Position numbers and translations under genes: made by a program. Shown here in pieces: positions 61,592 to 64,000 of a stretch of 64,000 nt of DNA; within the stretch, counting starts at the first letter, position 1, and each line of letters opens with the position of its first letter. Under the pieces are notes generated by a model. That model worked only from the letters and a program-made list of their open reading frames with translations, did no database searches and was not told the origin of the DNA. The DNA comes from Flavobacterium coralii (lineage in GTDB: Bacteria; Bacteroidota; Bacteroidia; Flavobacteriales; Flavobacteriaceae): NCBI RefSeq assembly GCF_019891545.1, contig NZ_JAHDIU010000001.1, positions 186,001-250,000 on the forward strand, given 5' to 3'.

Positions 61592-63967
61592 TTAAAACCT
61601 GAAGTTATAGGTTACACTCGGAATTATACCGAATATACTTAGCCTTACCGCCTCGTTGGCACCCGAGTCTTCATTTTGCCTGAAGGTGATAGAGGCTGCG
61701 TTTCTCCTGTTGTACAGGTTATAGATGCTGAACACCCATTCGCCCTGCCATCCTTTTTTCTTTTCTGGTTCAGGAGTATAGGTAGCCGATACATCAAGGT
61801 GGTGGTAAGCCGGAAGGCGTTCTTCGTTACGTTGCCCAAAACTTGGTACAACAATGTCGCCATATACATACTGCCCGTTAGGGTAGGTTACCGGCTGTCC
61901 CGACTGTAATGCAAATATTGCCCCGAAAGACCATTTATTGTCAAGCTCATAAGAACTTGTAATGGATAGGTTGTGCAGCTTGTCATAACCGGTTTTATAC
62001 CATTCGCCGTTATTAATACCTGTTTCTGTAGATGTGCGGCCCGGTGTCTGCTGCTCAGAGCGCGAAAGGGTATAAGATATCCAGCCTGTAAGCTTGCCTT
62101 CATTTTTACGGATAAGCATCTCAAGTCCGTAGGCGCGGGCGCGACCGTTAAGTATTACCTGCTCTATGGCGTTGTTGGCAATAAGGTCGGCGCCGTCTAT
62201 ATAGTCAATCCTGTTCTGTATCTTTTTATAAAATGATTCAACCTCAAGCGTGTAAGCATCGTTACTGAAGTTCCTGAAGTAGCCCACCGCAACCTGGTCT
62301 AGCAACTGCGGTTTTATGTATTTGCCGCTGGGCGCCCAAACATCAAGCGGGGTAGGCGATGCTGTGTTCGATATAAGGTGCAAATACTGCGCCATGCGGT
62401 TATAGCTTGCCTTTACCGACTGGTTATCATCTATTTTAAATGATATGGCTGCACGTGGCTCAAGGTTGTTAAAATCAGCAATGGTTTCGCCACTGCCATA
62501 ACGCTGTGTGCCTATCGGGTCGGCCTTTTCGTAAATTTTCAGGTTCTCATCATAAGTAACCGGCTGGTTATTGGCATACAGGTTAAGGGTTTGAGAACCC
62601 AGCCTGTAAAACATACTGTACCTTAAGCCATAGTTTACCGAAACCGTTTCAGAAAGTTCGTGTTCTGCATCGATATACAATGCAGGCTCAAAAGCATATT
62701 TTTTGTCGAGCTTTTCAGGATTAACAGATGAGCTTTCATCTGATGGTGTTACCTCTCCCGGATTAAAATCATAATACAGCGCATTTAAGCCGTAGCTAAG
62801 TTTGAATTTATCAGATATATAGTGCTTTAAATCGTACTTCAGGTTGAAGTTCTTAATGCCTGAATCCCAGTTTAACCCTATAAAATCAAGTTCCAGGCCG
62901 TAGTAGTAATCGCTGTAAATCATAGACAGGTTAGCAAACAGCTTTTCGTTGAACAGGTGGTTCCACCTCAGGTTAACAAAAGAGTTACCGTATATGTTAT
63001 TAAAGTTGTCGCTGATATTAAACAGGTCACGACCAAAATAGCCTGACAGGTAGAGGCTGTTGTTGTCATTAAGCTTATAGCTTAGTTTGGTGTTAAGGTC
63101 ATAAAAATAAGCTGAGTTCTCATTATCTGCCAGCTTAAGGAACAGGTGCGCATAAGAAGCGCGCCCACCCACAAGAAATGAACTTTTGCCTTTTACAATA
63201 GGGCCTTCGGCAAGAAGCCTGCTTGATATAACGCCTATACCGCCGTTCATGTGGAATTCGTTGCTGTTACCTTCTTTTTGGTAAATATCCAATACAGATG
63301 ATACCCTGCCGCCATAACGTGCCGGTATGCCGCCTTTATAAAGCTTCAGGTCTTTAATAGCATCTGAATTAAAAACGGAGAAAAACCCGAAAAGGTGGGA
63401 AGAGTTGAATATTGTGGCTTCGTCAAGCAATATAAGGTTCTGGTCGGCAGCGCCACCGCGCACGTTAAACCCCGAAGAGCCTTCGCCTGCATTGGTAACG
63501 CCCGGCAGTTGCAGGATGGACTTAAGTACATCTACTTCGCCAAGCACTACAGGCATTTTTTTTATTTCCTGTATAGAAAGTTTGTTAACGCTCATCTCGG
63601 GTTTTTTGATGTTGGCCCTGTTAACGTTTTCTGTAATAACCACTTCATTAAGTTCTTCGCCCGGATTGAGGGAAAAGTTTCTACGAATATCCTGGTTAAG
63701 CTCTATTGTTTCCTGTAGTGTACCGAAGCTGACAAAGCTTACCTGAACGGTATAAGTACCGGCAGGAAGTGAGATAGAGTAAAAACCATACTCGTTCGTG
63801 GCTACTGCAATATTCGCTTCAGGAATGTAAATAGATGCACCTATCAGGGTCTCGTTGCTTGAGGCATCGGATATGGTGCCGCTGATGGTAAACTTTTGCT
63901 GTGCATTTGCAAAAGCAAACAGCAACAAAGCTATTACCGTAAGGTAATTCCGCAAGGGTAAAATCAT
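61592..63967 (-). CDS. TonB-dependent receptor with carboxypeptidase-like domain
   Basis: A 791-residue outer-membrane receptor. The signal peptide ends ANAQ. A carboxypeptidase-D regulatory-like domain follows (about 25-110; TISDASSNETLIGASIYIPE). The plug (about 120-225) contains MPVVLGEVDVLKSILQLPGV and GFNVRGGAADQNLILLDEAT. The rest is a 22-strand-type barrel ending SIFGIIPSVTYNFRF. No TonB box was clearly identified. It heads the operon with two DUF4249 lipoproteins. The ligand is unknown. Confidence 0.92.
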   Translation of the reverse strand: MILPLRNYLTVIALLLFAFANAQQKFTISGTISDASSNETLIGASIYIPEANIAVATNEYGFYSISLPAGTYTVQVSFVSFGTLQETIELNQDIRRNFSLNPGEELNEVVITENVNRANIKKPEMSVNKLSIQEIKKMPVVLGEVDVLKSILQLPGVTNAGEGSSGFNVRGGAADQNLILLDEATIFNSSHLFGFFSVFNSDAIKDLKLYKGGIPARYGGRVSSVLDIYQKEGNSNEFHMNGGIGVISSRLLAEGPIVKGKSSFLVGGRASYAHLFLKLADNENSAYFYDLNTKLSYKLNDNNSLYLSGYFGRDLFNISDNFNNIYGNSFVNLRWNHLFNEKLFANLSMIYSDYYYGLELDFIGLNWDSGIKNFNLKYDLKHYISDKFKLSYGLNALYYDFNPGEVTPSDESSSVNPEKLDKKYAFEPALYIDAEHELSETVSVNYGLRYSMFYRLGSQTLNLYANNQPVTYDENLKIYEKADPIGTQRYGSGETIADFNNLEPRAAISFKIDDNQSVKASYNRMAQYLHLISNTASPTPLDVWAPSGKYIKPQLLDQVAVGYFRNFSNDAYTLEVESFYKKIQNRIDYIDGADLIANNAIEQVILNGRARAYGLEMLIRKNEGKLTGWISYTLSRSEQQTPGRTSTETGINNGEWYKTGYDKLHNLSITSSYELDNKWSFGAIFALQSGQPVTYPNGQYVYGDIVVPSFGQRNEERLPAYHHLDVSATYTPEPEKKKGWQGEWVFSIYNLYNRRNAASITFRQNEDSGANEAVRLSIFGIIPSVTYNFRF

Positions 63968-64000
63968 GATTGGAATGTGTTTGTTTTGATTTGATTGATG

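Noticed and set aside
1-64000. CRISPR array, prophage, insertion sequence or toxin-antitoxin island
   Set aside because: No regularly spaced direct repeats, integrase, transposase or toxin-antitoxin pair was found; gene content is mostly housekeeping and envelope genes.

Overview
The window looks like a chromosomal segment of a Bacteroidota bacterium, most likely a Flavobacteriaceae member close to Flavobacterium. The basis is: TAnnTTTG-type -7 promoter boxes; a subtilase with a type IX secretion C-terminal domain; a TonB-dependent receptor followed by two DUF4249 lipoproteins; a BlaI/M56 sensor pair; a SAM-I riboswitch before methionine genes; and short lipoproteins without strong Shine-Dalgarno sequences. 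No phage, insertion sequence, rRNA or CRISPR array was seen. It is mostly core and housekeeping DNA with small regulatory modules.

Layout. 1-5.5 kb: the 3' part of yaaA, then a TetR-controlled tripartite drug efflux operon (TetR, TolC-like, HlyD/EmrA-like, DHA2 permease). 5.5-8.2 kb: a trpG/pabA glutamine amidotransferase divergent from a cysE-cysK operon. 8.2-10 kb: a MarR, nitroreductase and YceI operon. 10-11.6 kb: two thioredoxin-fold proteins and a rhodanese. 11.9-18.2 kb: a Crp/Fnr regulator followed by a long co-directional run (DM13 lipoprotein, outer-membrane protein, two YHS proteins, DoxX, DinB, NRDE, ATP-grasp, LysE-like exporter). 18.3-22 kb: DoxX-like, YciI-like, a frameshifted Crp regulator, a YCF48-like protein and an AraC regulator. 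22-27.8 kb: a LysR regulator divergent from icd, then two small genes, DUF6671, tsaC and sbtA. 27.8-33.2 kb: tRNA-Arg, apt, a 46-codon gene, the BlaI/M56 pair, an MFS transporter and DUF1684. 33.2-37 kb: a SAM-riboswitch-controlled trans-sulfuration enzyme plus hom operon and an EamA transporter. 37-47.4 kb: secreted subtilase, nitronate monooxygenase-like flavoprotein, alkaline phosphatase, several unknown envelope proteins, lysA and sucC. 47.5-57 kb: trehalose synthase/phosphatase fusion, DUF4269, DUF1456, two paralogous esterases, two MscS channels and TerB. 57-64 kb: uvrB, thiamine pyrophosphokinase, and a TonB receptor with two DUF4249 lipoproteins.

The most notable observation is upstream of cysE. 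A 22-codon open reading frame at 6295-6363 has four cysteine codons, three of them within codons 5-8. It is followed by RNA segments that can form mutually exclusive 1:2, 2:3 and 3:4 helices, the last being an intrinsic terminator. This is the layout of a translation-coupled cysteine attenuator, read here from sequence only. With the SAM-I riboswitch at 35787-35960, the window would hold two independent RNA switches for sulfur amino acid synthesis: one before cysteine synthesis, and one before the downstream homoserine and trans-sulfuration steps.

Other points of interest are two inverted copies of a ~135-bp palindromic dispersed repeat placed at gene ends; a Crp-family gene broken by one frameshift; clear operators for the TetR, MarR and BlaI regulators, the BlaI one overlapping a -33 box; and a pair of esterase paralogues, one exported and one cytoplasmic, interleaved with MscS channels.
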